A DNA stretch of 64,000 bases from Deltaproteobacteria bacterium (GTDB taxonomy: Bacteria; Bdellovibrionota; Bdellovibrionia; Bdellovibrionales; Bdellovibrionaceae), in assembly GCA_017302835.1 (NCBI GenBank), contig JAFLCC010000009.1, forward strand, positions 1 to 64,000, in the 5' to 3' direction. How positions within the stretch are numbered: the first letter of the stretch is position 1; each line of letters begins with the position of its first letter. Of this stretch, positions 35,655 to 45,175 are shown piece after piece. The notes under the pieces are model-generated. The model ran no database searches, had not been told where the DNA came from, and saw only the letters and a list, made by a program, of their open reading frames with translations. The position numbers were made by a program, and so were the translations under genes.

Positions 35655-37250
35655 CTATTCTTTTAGCTGGTTCAAAATCCAATTAATTTTGCCAGCATCT
35701 TGTCCTGGACCATCGCCTCCGTTTTTCCAGTTGATCGCCGATGTGGGATCAGTTGGCATATAAATATCAAATAAACGATGAGCTGTGATAATTTCTTTAA
35801 TCGGTTTATTTTTCGCTAGTCCTTGTTTTAAGGCTAAAAATAAAATGAGCTCATCGAGTTTTTCTTCAACATCGAAAAGTTCTGGCGAATACTGAATTTG
35901 ATCTGGCATCATTGCTAAAATACCATCAAGTAGTTTTAAATTATAGATCACTCGACCATCTTCTATATTCTTAAAATTCTCAGGGATATTGTCGTTGTTA
36001 AAAGTCGGAGGTAACATGACATAAGTATGTTGAGTCCACTGTCCATTTGAGAATCCATTACCTTGAGAGTCGGTAATCTCTGAAATCAGCACCGCCACCA
36101 CATCTTGATAATTGCGAGCCTCTTCGGCCAATTGTTTTAAGGTAAGCGAGCTTAAATGAGAGGTCACGTCCACCCCTTTTTTGTTAAATCTAACGACTTT
36201 TAATTTGAACTTAGATGAAGATTGGAAATTCCATTTATCTGAAGAAATCTTAACAACTGGCTTTGTTTGCACCGAGTTCATTGATATACTGTATTGGGAT
36301 CCATCACAGTCAAATGGACAAAACCATTCCGTATTTGTTGAAATATGATAGGACAGATTGGGTTCTTGAACTTTCACTATGGAGTCGGCTCGATTTAAAA
36401 AATAGTGCTGAGCAGTGGAGGAAATGCCTTCAATAGAGCCAACTTTCTCTGTTAAAAAGTGTTTTGTATTGGAACTGAGTAAGGCTTGTCCTTTACACTT
36501 ATCAATATCAAATTCATCATTACTAAATATTTTCTCTATTGTAGATCGACTCACTTTCCATTCATCGCTTAGGCACCAATAGGTGCCTTCACGCAAATTT
36601 TGGGTCATAGGGGTTTTATTTAGAAAGTTTCTGACCTGTCCTAACAACATTTGTTTTTCTACAATCGTCAAACCCAGATAGCTTTGGTCATTTTGGTGAA
36701 AATAAAAGGAATGGGGATTTATTCTGGCCCAAGCGGCATCTTTTCCTTCCACATGACCTAGTGTGAAATTTCCACCGTAAAGCCCTTCATTAATCGACAT
36801 CGTTAAAGAAGATGCTGCATCAAACCCAAGTCTTGACGAGGCGCTTGTTCCGTCAATTCTGGCAACGGCTAGATTATTAGGAAGTTTTATTTCAATTTTC
36901 GTTTCAGTTCCCGATTTGCGGCGAGAAATATCGCCCATGGGGGTACCTACGCCAACATCAATGCTGGATTTTCTTTTCTGAGCTACCACATCAAAAACCC
37001 CGTAATTTTTTTCTCGAGTGCAAGCATTTCCCATAGAATCACACGGGAAATTCATTTTAGAATGAGGGCCGCTAAAGCGATAAACTTTCCAAGGGTTTGG
37101 GGCCTCTACAAAAGCTTTCGGTGAAAACTGACCAAAAGAGCCCGTAGATTTGTCTAATCCTCCAGCCCTGGCGTTAAATTCGACGCCAAACACTGAATTA
37201 AATATTCCTATGACAACGACCCAATTTTTAATTCTATAAATCTGTTTCAC
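35655..37250 (-). CDS. Secreted protein, paralogue of its operon neighbour
   Basis: The start is the GTG at 37250, six bases after AAGGAG; the longer ATG at 37271 would place that site inside the gene. The 531 residues begin with a signal peptide (RIKNWVVVIGIFNSVFGVEF then NARA). Conserved with the upstream neighbour are EGTYWCLSD, a DIDKCKG motif, and the C-terminal MMPDQIQYSPELFDVEEKLD. The function is unknown and no membrane anchor is visible, so it is periplasmic or released. It overlaps the preceding gene by 17 bases. Confidence 0.8.
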   Translation of the reverse strand: MKQIYRIKNWVVVIGIFNSVFGVEFNARAGGLDKSTGSFGQFSPKAFVEAPNPWKVYRFSGPHSKMNFPCDSMGNACTREKNYGVFDVVAQKRKSSIDVGVGTPMGDISRRKSGTETKIEIKLPNNLAVARIDGTSASSRLGFDAASSLTMSINEGLYGGNFTLGHVEGKDAAWARINPHSFYFHQNDQSYLGLTIVEKQMLLGQVRNFLNKTPMTQNLREGTYWCLSDEWKVSRSTIEKIFSNDEFDIDKCKGQALLSSNTKHFLTEKVGSIEGISSTAQHYFLNRADSIVKVQEPNLSYHISTNTEWFCPFDCDGSQYSISMNSVQTKPVVKISSDKWNFQSSSKFKLKVVRFNKKGVDVTSHLSSLTLKQLAEEARNYQDVVAVLISEITDSQGNGFSNGQWTQHTYVMLPPTFNNDNIPENFKNIEDGRVIYNLKLLDGILAMMPDQIQYSPELFDVEEKLDELILFLALKQGLAKNKPIKEIITAHRLFDIYMPTDPTSAINWKNGGDGPGQDAGKINWILNQLKE

Positions 37251-39111
37251 TTTTAACTCCTTTATTCGCATGGTCTTTAATTATAACAGCTGAATTTCCT
37301 GATGGAAAAGTATCTGGAATTCGGGTTTTACTTGAGGCCACAATTTTAAGATCTCCAAATAGATCCCAAATTTTTTGTTGCGCGGTCAGGTGATCTTCCT
37401 CGGTTCCCACATCCACAGCATCTTCCAACGTGATCACACCGGGATCCTTTGCTGCATTGTTCTTTAAAATAATAAAAATCTTATCAAGATAATCTTCAAT
37501 CTCCACTAACTCCGTGGACAATTGAGCTTGATCTGGGATGGCAGCTAAAGCTTTATCAATGAGTTTTAGTTTTGTAAGCTCAGGAACTTCGATGCCATTA
37601 AGTTTTGGTGGAACTAAAATATAGAGGTGAAGAGTCGAGCTGACCCAGGGATTGCATTCTTTATTGTAATTTAAGTTGATGGGTCCATATCCATGATATC
37701 CTTTTTCATGTTGGGGATTAACATATTCATTATAGGTTGCATTACCCCAACCACTTGTTTTAATCGTTTTTTCTTCGCAGGCAGTTCCATTAGCACGAGT
37801 GTAGACCTCACCTACTTTTTCGTAAGCCACCATGGCCACACGCTGTGAAGCCAGTTCAATTTTTTCTGATGAAAGCATACCTCTCTTTTTTGAATACACT
37901 TCGAGAAACCAAGAATCGCTATCTGAAATTCCCTCAAAGTCAGGATCCAAGCGCCAATTAAAGCTCAAAAGCTTGGACCTTGGATAGTTGCACTCTCCAC
38001 TTTGTCGTGTGAGGGTGCTAGGGCAATTTTGCATTTCATTCAAATTAAACCGTTTTGAGTTCCAATAAAATAAATTGATATCCTTATCGTCCTTCTTATA
38101 TTGAGCTTTGTAATCTGTTCCATTTGCCGAAATGATGGAGACATCGGTGATAGATTTATATGATAAACCGGTGGCACGCGTTTCAGGGTCTCTGATAGCG
38201 ACGACAGAGCTGGTTCTATCTGTGAATGCCTGCTTAAACATTCCACCCGTGGTGGTGATGGAATCGATGGGCTTAACAATGCCTTTACAGTCACGAAAGT
38301 CATATTTGTCATTATATAAAAAAAGTTTTTCTAAACCTTTAGTCAATCTTACCGAATCAGAGTCACACCACATAGTTCCACGCCGCATCCCTTCCGAAGT
38401 TTTGGTATCAGTTTGATTTGTCGGAATAACTCTTTCAATAACTGTTGTCACAAATTGATCTTTATTATCAATGTGCCGGTAAACTGATTCTGGTTGATTA
38501 AACATTTTAGGAGCATCAGCTTCCTCGATATGCCCCAATTGACGAGGAGTTCCCTTTTTGTCGAAGCCGAAAAAAGTTTGAACTTGAGATTCATCAATTT
38601 GTAACTTAGCTTGGGCCTCAATTTCATCTAATCGCAGAAGGTTGATCCCTTGGGGGTTTTGTACTAAAGTTTGCTCAACACTTCCATGATCAAATGACTT
38701 AACCAAACCAATAATGGTTTCTTGAGCCACTCGTTGCCCCTTTTGGTCAGTACCAGCATCGATTTTAAAAATTTGAGCCTCTTTTTCAAAATTACAGTCG
38801 CCACTTTTGCATAGAGGGCCAAGATAAGCTTTGTCTCTGCTACAGCTCCCCTTACTATCACAGGATTCACCGCTATAGTAGGGGATATAATCTCGTTGTT
38901 TCAGAGTTTTCACGACGATATGGTAACCACTCCATCCAGAAGCGATATATTTAGAAGGTGACCAATTTCCATTATGTATTTGATCAGGGGCAATGATGCT
39001 GCTGCCACTGTTCATCGTAGAACTGAAGGCTCCTGCATAGGTGACTTGTCCCACTACAAAGTGTAAAACTGTCATGCATCTGATTATTCTTTTTACAGAA
39101 AAAAAGTTCAT
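37234..39111 (-). CDS. Secreted protein, first gene of operon, paralogue of the next
   Basis: The start is the ATG at 39111, five bases after GGAGG. The 625 residues begin with a signal peptide (RIIRCMTVLHFVVGQVTYAG). A cysteine-rich stretch follows (SCDSKGSCSRDK, PLCKSGDCNF), as in the paralogue's PCDSMGNACTRE. Shared blocks are RRGTMWCDSD, FRDCKG and AAIPDQAQLSTELVEIEDYLD. It is larger than its neighbour mainly in the middle. Function unknown. The gene is transcribed divergently from an HELAH metalloprotease-like gene. Confidence 0.8.
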   Translation of the reverse strand: MNFFSVKRIIRCMTVLHFVVGQVTYAGAFSSTMNSGSSIIAPDQIHNGNWSPSKYIASGWSGYHIVVKTLKQRDYIPYYSGESCDSKGSCSRDKAYLGPLCKSGDCNFEKEAQIFKIDAGTDQKGQRVAQETIIGLVKSFDHGSVEQTLVQNPQGINLLRLDEIEAQAKLQIDESQVQTFFGFDKKGTPRQLGHIEEADAPKMFNQPESVYRHIDNKDQFVTTVIERVIPTNQTDTKTSEGMRRGTMWCDSDSVRLTKGLEKLFLYNDKYDFRDCKGIVKPIDSITTTGGMFKQAFTDRTSSVVAIRDPETRATGLSYKSITDVSIISANGTDYKAQYKKDDKDINLFYWNSKRFNLNEMQNCPSTLTRQSGECNYPRSKLLSFNWRLDPDFEGISDSDSWFLEVYSKKRGMLSSEKIELASQRVAMVAYEKVGEVYTRANGTACEEKTIKTSGWGNATYNEYVNPQHEKGYHGYGPINLNYNKECNPWVSSTLHLYILVPPKLNGIEVPELTKLKLIDKALAAIPDQAQLSTELVEIEDYLDKIFIILKNNAAKDPGVITLEDAVDVGTEEDHLTAQQKIWDLFGDLKIVASSKTRIPDTFPSGNSAVIIKDHANKGVKSETDL

Positions 39112-39208
39112 ATAAACCTCCGAAGGTCTTATTTTTTCATATGAAATCATAGGGCAATTGAGGGGCCAACTTTGGCAAGCTTTTCGCAATGTTTTCTATT
39201 TTATGTTT

Positions 39209-40111
39209 ATGAAATTTATTAAATTGTTTTTTATCATCATCTTCTTTATCTCTGAGGTTTATGCGCAGAGGTATGATAATTTTTTAAATTCCGTTCAAGA
39301 AAATCTTCCAGTGAATACAGATTTTTTAAAATGGGTTTTAAAAAATCATGGAACAAAGCTGGCGACCCCTTCCAAGTTGGAACAATGGGGTCTGATTAAT
39401 TCGGAAAATGCAGCTGCCTTTTTTCAAATATTTAATGCCCTTGTTGTGAAACCAGAAAACTTAATTCGTGATGAAAAATCGAACAAAAGACGTCTTAAAA
39501 ATTGGGATGAACTTAGAAAAACAAATCCAGATAATTGGACGATAAGAATGGGAACCATTTTTCATGAGCTAGCGCATGCGGAATATGACTGGTTACCAAA
39601 TTCAGAAAATGAAGTTGATAAAGAACTTTTTCATTTTCTTGAAAATGATTTTAAAAATTATTTAGAATTACATCATCCTAACTATAACTATTTTGATCGC
39701 AACAGCGCTCCATCGGAAATGTACGCCTATTTTCACGGGGAATTTTTGTACATGTTATTATATTTAGTTGATGATTTATTCGTTGAAAATGGCTATTTTA
39801 AATTTTTAAAGAAATGTAAAAACGATAAGAAATTGGAAAAAATACTAGCAAACATTAGTCAACCCAGTAAAAAACTTTTTTTTACATTGGGCCAAGATGA
39901 GAATTTTACGCAAGGTCCACTGCCAAGTATTTATGTGAAAGGGAAAGAAGTCATAGTTGATTCAACTCAACAGGAAATGATACGGTTGAGGGAGTTGCTA
40001 TGGAAGCAATTCACAGAACACGCAGTTCCTGTACGATCTAAGTTTGAAGTCGTCAGGTGGATGAACACCAAACCAAATCTACTGAAATTAATTTCCAGCT
40101 GTAGAAATTAA
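39209..40111 (+). CDS. Secreted HELAH metalloprotease-like protein
   Basis: No clear ribosome site is present; the ATG at 39209 gives a standard signal peptide (MKFIKLFFIIIFFISEVYAQ), while the frame is open back to 39158. The 300 residues contain IFHELAHAEYDW (His119, Glu120, His123), and later SAPSEMYAYFHGEF, which could supply a third zinc ligand. The C-terminus is charged. The family is not recognised. Its start faces the secreted-protein operon, suggesting shared regulation from the short gap between them. Confidence 0.7.
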   Translation: MKFIKLFFIIIFFISEVYAQRYDNFLNSVQENLPVNTDFLKWVLKNHGTKLATPSKLEQWGLINSENAAAFFQIFNALVVKPENLIRDEKSNKRRLKNWDELRKTNPDNWTIRMGTIFHELAHAEYDWLPNSENEVDKELFHFLENDFKNYLELHHPNYNYFDRNSAPSEMYAYFHGEFLYMLLYLVDDLFVENGYFKFLKKCKNDKKLEKILANISQPSKKLFFTLGQDENFTQGPLPSIYVKGKEVIVDSTQQEMIRLRELLWKQFTEHAVPVRSKFEVVRWMNTKPNLLKLISSCRN

Positions 40112-40279
40112 TCTTAAAACGTGTTTCAAGCCTTTTCAAACATACTCTTATAGGCATTTATTTCATATTGGTGTAGGTGACTATATTTAATTGGTAAAAA
40201 TAATTTTTCTGTAGTATAGACTTCGAACGCCGCTAAATTACTATATCTAAATCACTATATCATTGTTTGGAGAATTAAT

Positions 40280-41950
40280 ATGACGACCCAACAGAACAGA
40301 TTTTTCTTTCCATGGCCTTTCTTTCAAAGATTAGTTTTTCAAAACTCGCTGTTATGTTTAATATTCTTAGCAATAGGAGCAAGCCAACTAACTTCTGCAG
40401 AACCCCTCGGAACAAATGCTTCTGATACGGGTCTGATTTCAGAATATACAGGTACAAGTTTTCAAGAGCTAATAGATGTCATTCAAGACAAAAATTTTGT
40501 GCCAAGCACTTCCGAACAAAGCAAAGAGTTCGATGTTTATAAAAGTCAAAACCTACCTCATTATGAAGTTTCTTTTAAATCCTTAGGGGGACTATTAAAA
40601 AATAATTTAGATTCAGTTTCAAAAAGAACGCTTAAAGATCGTTATGATTATTACCCTCAAGGTTTTATAAAATTCGTCCATGCAAATGGAATTTGTTTGT
40701 CTGGTACTTGGGATATAACGGAAGATACACCTTATACGGGTTATTTTAAAAATGCCAGTCATGGACTTGTGATCGCCAGGGCTTCCGTGGCTTTAGATGG
40801 AACCACTAAAAATTCTTCTCGCGGATTTGGATTGGCTGTCAAACTTTTTCCTACCCTGAATTCTAATGAAAAAATTAAAACGTCTAATCTATTCACTGTC
40901 GATATTTTAAGTGGAAGCCATTCAGATCGATTTTTAGATGTCGCACTGACCAATAGTCCTCCATTGGTTTTGGATGCCAAACTTTTAGGTGTTTTCTCAA
41001 AAATTGGACCAGCTTTTTTAACAGCAGACTCGTCTCCGACCTATAGACCTATTTCTTCATTCGCAAAAATTGGAGTCTTGGAAAATGAAACTGCTGTTGC
41101 TCCCATTTTTATACGTTATCGCCCTGTTAAAGAAACAATTAAAAATAGTCAAAGTGATTTTAGAAGCGAAATATCCGAAGCGATGAAAGAAAATGGTGTC
41201 CTAAAATTCATGATTGAGGTTTCAGATACCACCAAGGATAGATTTGCTAGCTCTGGATGGACACCTATTGGTGTTCTTACCTTTGACCAAACCTATTTGA
41301 GTTATAGTTGTGATCGACGTTTGCATTTTCCTCATCCTGCTGATGACAAAAGAAGTAAACTACCCAAATCGATTTCATCTATTTCTGCGATGAGTTCATC
41401 TGCAAATGCGTCTGTGAGTTCATCGGTGATTCCTCAAGAAAATTTTAAATCGGTACTTGCAAAAATAAGTGATACTTATTGGAAAGGTAACTTTCAAGTT
41501 CATGGTCTTGGTCCGTTAACAAATTGTTCTGGAGACTTAGATATTCGATTTTTTCCAGAAGTTGTTGAAGACTTTTCCCAAGGAGAAAGTACTGTTTCAT
41601 ACCGTCACCATGCTGACTTTACAAAAAATAAAAACCCGATATGCAGATATATAGTGGCTGAATTGAGTCCTGTCGCTGTTGGAAAATGTGAAGAAACGAT
41701 TCCAAAGAAATATAATCCTGCAGAAACTGCAATGGTTCCTTTTCGTACGATTATTCCTAGCTCGAATGGAGACTCGGCAATCGTTAGTTCTCCTAGTTGT
41801 GATAATAAATCTCATACCTACTCTAGAAAAAATATCCAGCTGGCCAAGGCGACTCTTACTGACCAGAACAGAAAACTAGAACTTGAGCTGCACTTGGGAT
41901 TGTTAGGTTCAACTTTTAAATTAACCTATCAGCTGAATAAACAAGATTAA
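40280..41950 (+). CDS. Secreted catalase-like protein
   Basis: The ATG at 40280 follows GGAG by seven bases. The 556 residues start with a signal peptide (FQNSLLCLIFLAIGASQL). The first 330 residues look like the catalase-like/SrpA fold: GFIKFVHANGICLSGTWD near 130, then TPYTGYFKNASHGLVIARAS and RGFGLAVKLFPT, equivalent to the haem-catalase segment with RFS and RGMA. The last 200 residues form a second, cysteine-containing beta-rich region. The haem-ligand tyrosine region of true catalases is not obvious, so peroxidase activity is uncertain. Confidence 0.65.
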   Translation: MTTQQNRFFFPWPFFQRLVFQNSLLCLIFLAIGASQLTSAEPLGTNASDTGLISEYTGTSFQELIDVIQDKNFVPSTSEQSKEFDVYKSQNLPHYEVSFKSLGGLLKNNLDSVSKRTLKDRYDYYPQGFIKFVHANGICLSGTWDITEDTPYTGYFKNASHGLVIARASVALDGTTKNSSRGFGLAVKLFPTLNSNEKIKTSNLFTVDILSGSHSDRFLDVALTNSPPLVLDAKLLGVFSKIGPAFLTADSSPTYRPISSFAKIGVLENETAVAPIFIRYRPVKETIKNSQSDFRSEISEAMKENGVLKFMIEVSDTTKDRFASSGWTPIGVLTFDQTYLSYSCDRRLHFPHPADDKRSKLPKSISSISAMSSSANASVSSSVIPQENFKSVLAKISDTYWKGNFQVHGLGPLTNCSGDLDIRFFPEVVEDFSQGESTVSYRHHADFTKNKNPICRYIVAELSPVAVGKCEETIPKKYNPAETAMVPFRTIIPSSNGDSAIVSSPSCDNKSHTYSRKNIQLAKATLTDQNRKLELELHLGLLGSTFKLTYQLNKQD

Positions 41951-41951
41951 A

Positions 41952-41982
41952 GCATCGGAAATTTAAAGCAATAATCTAGACC
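41952..41982 (+). repeat. 31-bp dispersed repeat, copy 1
   Basis: The 31 bases immediately after the catalase-like gene match 45779-45809 at about 26 of 31 positions, sharing the core TTTAAAGCAATAAT. Both copies lie just behind a stop codon on the same strand. No gene or hairpin explains the core. Confidence 0.6.
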
Positions 41983-42095
41983 TTATTCAATGTCTATTTT
42001 CAGCCCTCTAGAATTTATTTCCGCTTCAGAGCAATGATTCCTGGACGCTTCTAGAAAGCGGCGTCTTTAGCATCGACAAAGACGGACTCTTGCTC

Positions 42096-42377
42096 TTAGG
42101 GCGCTGGTAAGGCGATAAACTTCAGATCGATCAATGCCAAGATAGATTCTGCGAATTCAGTATTTTTATTTTCCAGAAATGTCGCTCGCGATAGAGGGAA
42201 ATAAAATCGAGGAAGGGTCTGGGTCAGGCCATCCGCCATCTGCGGCTCTATCACTTGCCATCGGTTAGGTTCAATTTCGGCCTCAACCCAGGCATGCATG
42301 CCCGGCTTGTCTGCACAAGGCCAGAGTGATAAAAAATTAAACCATTGAATTCGTTCTAATTTTTGTAATGGGATACC
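42096..42377 (-). pseudogene. C-terminal fragment of a transglutaminase-like protein
   Basis: The minus frame is open from 42377 (just after an in-frame TGA) to the stop at 42096. It contains CADKPGMHAWVEAEI and NRWQVIEPQM, the His-Ala-Trp and Trp-x-x-x-(D/E)-P region of transglutaminase-like cysteine-peptidase folds. The upstream part with the catalytic Cys is missing and no proper start exists. I read it as a gene remnant. Confidence 0.6.
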
Positions 42378-42415
42378 TCAGTCCGACACATCTCTATCTA
42401 GTTAACAGGCCGTTG

Positions 42416-42832
42416 TTACCGGTGCAAATTATTTTTCAGGCCAGAGTAGAAACGCGCTCTATCTAACCATCTCTCCAGTTTTTTACTATCGGTAGTTGTG
42501 AGCAAGCTAGAACAAAACCATTTCTCTTTCCCTTGCACTTTGATCGTCACGGACTCGCTGCAATTTGCAATTTTGCGCTTATTGGCGATTTTTAATGCTT
42601 CCACGATTTGAAGAAAATCAGACTCCATCGAATGAAATGTTTTTTCTGTTAGGACCGTGAACTTCAGAACTTCTCCATTTGAAATATGATTCAACAAATA
42701 CGTCTTATCAATTTTTGAGGGCGTATCTGACAAACTGTAGCCGTTTTTAAAATAGCCACGATTGTTTGTAATTTGAAAATGAATCGCTAGTGTTGACAAG
42801 GACAGAAGAAAGATAGTTAAAAATATTTTCAT
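42416..42832 (-). CDS. Small secreted protein, second gene of a pair
   Basis: The 138 residues begin with a short signal peptide (MKIFLTIFLLSLSTLA). The mature part has two cysteines (IANCSES, WFCSSL) and a basic C-terminus. No family is recognised. Its ATG overlaps the stop codon of the metalloprotease-like gene by four bases, so it is translationally coupled to it; it could be an inhibitor, chaperone or partner of that protein, which is speculation. Confidence 0.7.
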   Translation of the reverse strand: MKIFLTIFLLSLSTLAIHFQITNNRGYFKNGYSLSDTPSKIDKTYLLNHISNGEVLKFTVLTEKTFHSMESDFLQIVEALKIANKRKIANCSESVTIKVQGKEKWFCSSLLTTTDSKKLERWLDRARFYSGLKNNLHR

Positions 42833-44646
42833 CTTGTTTGTCCCTCCCTTTTTGCATTGTCATTTCCTGTTTCATGCGGATGTGAGAAGTTTTTTAATTT
42901 ATCGAAACACTGAGTGTTTTTACCAGGACTGCAATCTAAGCTCTCAGCGATCTTAGGAAGACTAAAATACAGGTCGTTCAATCTAACTTCATGAGGTGGA
43001 TGAACCAAACTCAAACGCAATTGATCTTGCATCTTACCTGATTTTGCAATTGATTTAAGACTGAAGAGCGACAACTGTTGTGGACGAATTTTTGAGGTGT
43101 ATTTAACTTCTTCTTGGTGGTGGTTGCAATAGCTGATTCCAAAAAACGAATACAAACTGATTTTTTCAAGATCTGATTTGGGTGGGTGTTCAGTCAGGTA
43201 CTCATCCATGGCTAAGGCACCCCACATGTCAGCCATGGCTTCGTCTGATTCGTCGGCTTTATCAAATCCGCCTAGGCATTCGATAAAGTGTTCGTTTCTT
43301 GATTGCAATTGTCTTTGATCTTCAACAGATAGTGGCGAACCCTGGGATTGAAAAACTTGAGAGGTTGTGCTTGTTAGCTTTGTTGAATCTTCTTTTGAAA
43401 CGATTCGAAAATTTGAATTTTTAACGATACACTCTTTGACCTTTGCAAATGGATAGTCTTCTTTATCAATCTTTTCCACAATCGGCGTGAAGAGTTTAAT
43501 TTTATCCGTGTAGCTTCTAAATGATTCACTCATAAAGTAGTCATTATTAATACGGACGGTATGATTTTGCGGCATCGCTCGTTTGAGATCTTCTAGAAGT
43601 TCATTATCAATTCGATTAGCATTCGCGGACTTCTTAGAAAGCAAACTATCCAGCATTTGAGGATCGACTTTATCCAAACCTAAACTTAAGCTACATGCAC
43701 TGATACTGTGACCCATTTCATGCCCGATAATTCCAACTAACTGATTGTCTGGGTAATTTAAAACAGAATCACATACAACAAAGGTGTGTGTTGGTGGATT
43801 GTAATAAGCATTAGGCCCATTCTGACACGGTTTTCTTAGGTCTGGAGGAATTTCGTCCTCAAACTTAATCGTTAAGTCATCTATTGTTTGATCAAGCGCT
43901 TTTTTATTTTTATTGGATGCATTTCTTTCAAAATTTTTTTTGAAGGAATTTTTGGCCACGTCAAAAAGTTCTTTCGCCTTGTCTCGGCGCTGTTGCATAT
44001 GGGCTTTTTGTTGTTCCTGCTGACTATTCAGAGCTTCATTACTGGCAGGATTGCTATAGGCGCCACTTAATATCGAATTTGTTTTTATTTGAAGCTCGAT
44101 GACATCCTTTAAAGCCCTTCTTGTTTGAGGACTGACGTTTTCAGAGTTCATGAATTCAACCATTTCATCTATCGAAACAGTTTGATACTTTTGTTGATTC
44201 CCGTTAGGTGGCCAGAAAAACTTTACAGGCATATCCAGCAAATATTGTTTTTTAGATAATTTTCCGCTTTTTTCGAAGTTGATGAAAGAGAAGAAAACAA
44301 GATGAGGATCTGTCAAAACATTCATTTGAAATTCACTAGTCATTTTTTTTTCTGAGCTTAATACATTAGCCAATTGCCTGCGTGCTTGGATTAATCTCAT
44401 TGACGAGTTATCATACTCTGCCATTTTAGCTGGATCCGGTTTCATCCCCATCCCCATCCCCATCCCTTGAGGATCTGTTTTTGGATGACGAGGATTTGGA
44501 AAAGATGTTCCATCTGATAATTTGATTTCTGCTGGATATGAGTCAAAAATGCGGCAATCGCGAGTTAGAACGGAAACGTCGCATGCCGGTTTGTCTGCGG
44601 CATGAACCAACAAACTCGATATCCCTAAAAAAAAGAATTTTTTCAT
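42829..44646 (-). CDS. Secreted zinc metalloprotease-like protein (HEMGH)
   Basis: The 605 residues start with a signal peptide (MKKFFFLGISSLLVHA). A GMGMGMGM repeat lies at 61-68. The zinc motif is VGIIGHEMGHSISAC (His309, Glu310, His313), and SDEAMADMWGALAMDEYL near 470 looks like the distal E-xx-AD helix of gluzincins such as M48. Around 200-260 the protein is Gln/Lys-rich and coiled-coil-like. There are no transmembrane helices after the signal, unlike HtpX. Function in the envelope or outside is unknown. Confidence 0.8.
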   Translation of the reverse strand: MKKFFFLGISSLLVHAADKPACDVSVLTRDCRIFDSYPAEIKLSDGTSFPNPRHPKTDPQGMGMGMGMKPDPAKMAEYDNSSMRLIQARRQLANVLSSEKKMTSEFQMNVLTDPHLVFFSFINFEKSGKLSKKQYLLDMPVKFFWPPNGNQQKYQTVSIDEMVEFMNSENVSPQTRRALKDVIELQIKTNSILSGAYSNPASNEALNSQQEQQKAHMQQRRDKAKELFDVAKNSFKKNFERNASNKNKKALDQTIDDLTIKFEDEIPPDLRKPCQNGPNAYYNPPTHTFVVCDSVLNYPDNQLVGIIGHEMGHSISACSLSLGLDKVDPQMLDSLLSKKSANANRIDNELLEDLKRAMPQNHTVRINNDYFMSESFRSYTDKIKLFTPIVEKIDKEDYPFAKVKECIVKNSNFRIVSKEDSTKLTSTTSQVFQSQGSPLSVEDQRQLQSRNEHFIECLGGFDKADESDEAMADMWGALAMDEYLTEHPPKSDLEKISLYSFFGISYCNHHQEEVKYTSKIRPQQLSLFSLKSIAKSGKMQDQLRLSLVHPPHEVRLNDLYFSLPKIAESLDCSPGKNTQCFDKLKNFSHPHETGNDNAKREGQTR

Positions 44647-44983
44647 ATAAAATAGGGTACTCGTTTTTGATCTCTGAAACAGCCAAAGTCCCCAAGATTT
44701 TGACCAAAGTCTTATTTTAGGCAGTTTGTTTCATTACTTTGGGACAGATTCTATTTTTTGCGGGGGCCTGACCAGGTGAATGTGGCCTATGGAGAATTCA
44801 ACCATTGGGTGACTTCCTTCGATGGCAACATAAATCTAAAATGGATCACTGACTTCGGAAATGAGATTATTTGCAAGAAGTCAGTATAATGGCAAATTTA
44901 ATCACTCTTGACACCATTCTATTGCCCCATTACTGTTTTTCAAGTTACAGTCAAGAACTAAGTAAACCGATGGAACTGAATAC
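44647..44983. other. Intergenic region, no gene supported
   Basis: This 337-base gap separates the divergent metalloprotease-like and toxin-antitoxin genes. One plus-strand frame is open from about 44707 to the TAA at 44887-44889 without a good start or ribosome site; its translation (for example YGEFNHWVTSFDG) matches nothing I know and may be a gene remnant. Confidence 0.4.
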
Positions 44984-45175
44984 ATGCAAAGCTCTTCTTC
45001 ATCTTTTAAAAAAAGAAAACAAACTAATCTTGAGACAGCCAATGAAATGTTTAAAGATGCCTTTTTAGTTAAAAAAGCTCGCTTTTCACATCTATACCCG
45101 GAGCGGTCAGAGAAAGAACTTCTTAAATTGACTGCTGAGTATTTCAAAAAGCTGAATGAGGAAAAGTCCAAATGA
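44984..45175 (+). CDS. Antitoxin, Rv0078B/MenA1-like
   Basis: The 63-residue acidic-basic helical protein has the pattern of the Rv0078B-related antitoxins: an N-terminal polar start, ANEMFKDAFLVKKARFSH, then LYPERSEKELLKLTAEYF, as in the xxHPxxSExEIxxxLxxW family signature. The ATG at 44984 lacks a strong ribosome site. Its stop overlaps the ATG of the nucleotidyltransferase gene (ATGA), the classical coupling of a toxin-antitoxin pair. Autoregulation would be expected but no operator is identified. Confidence 0.65.
   Translation: MQSSSSSFKKRKQTNLETANEMFKDAFLVKKARFSHLYPERSEKELLKLTAEYFKKLNEEKSK

Noticed and set aside
44871-45068. 65-residue ORF overlapping the antitoxin gene in another frame
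   Set aside because: It has no family resemblance, and the antitoxin frame in the same DNA fits a known family and overlaps the toxin start.
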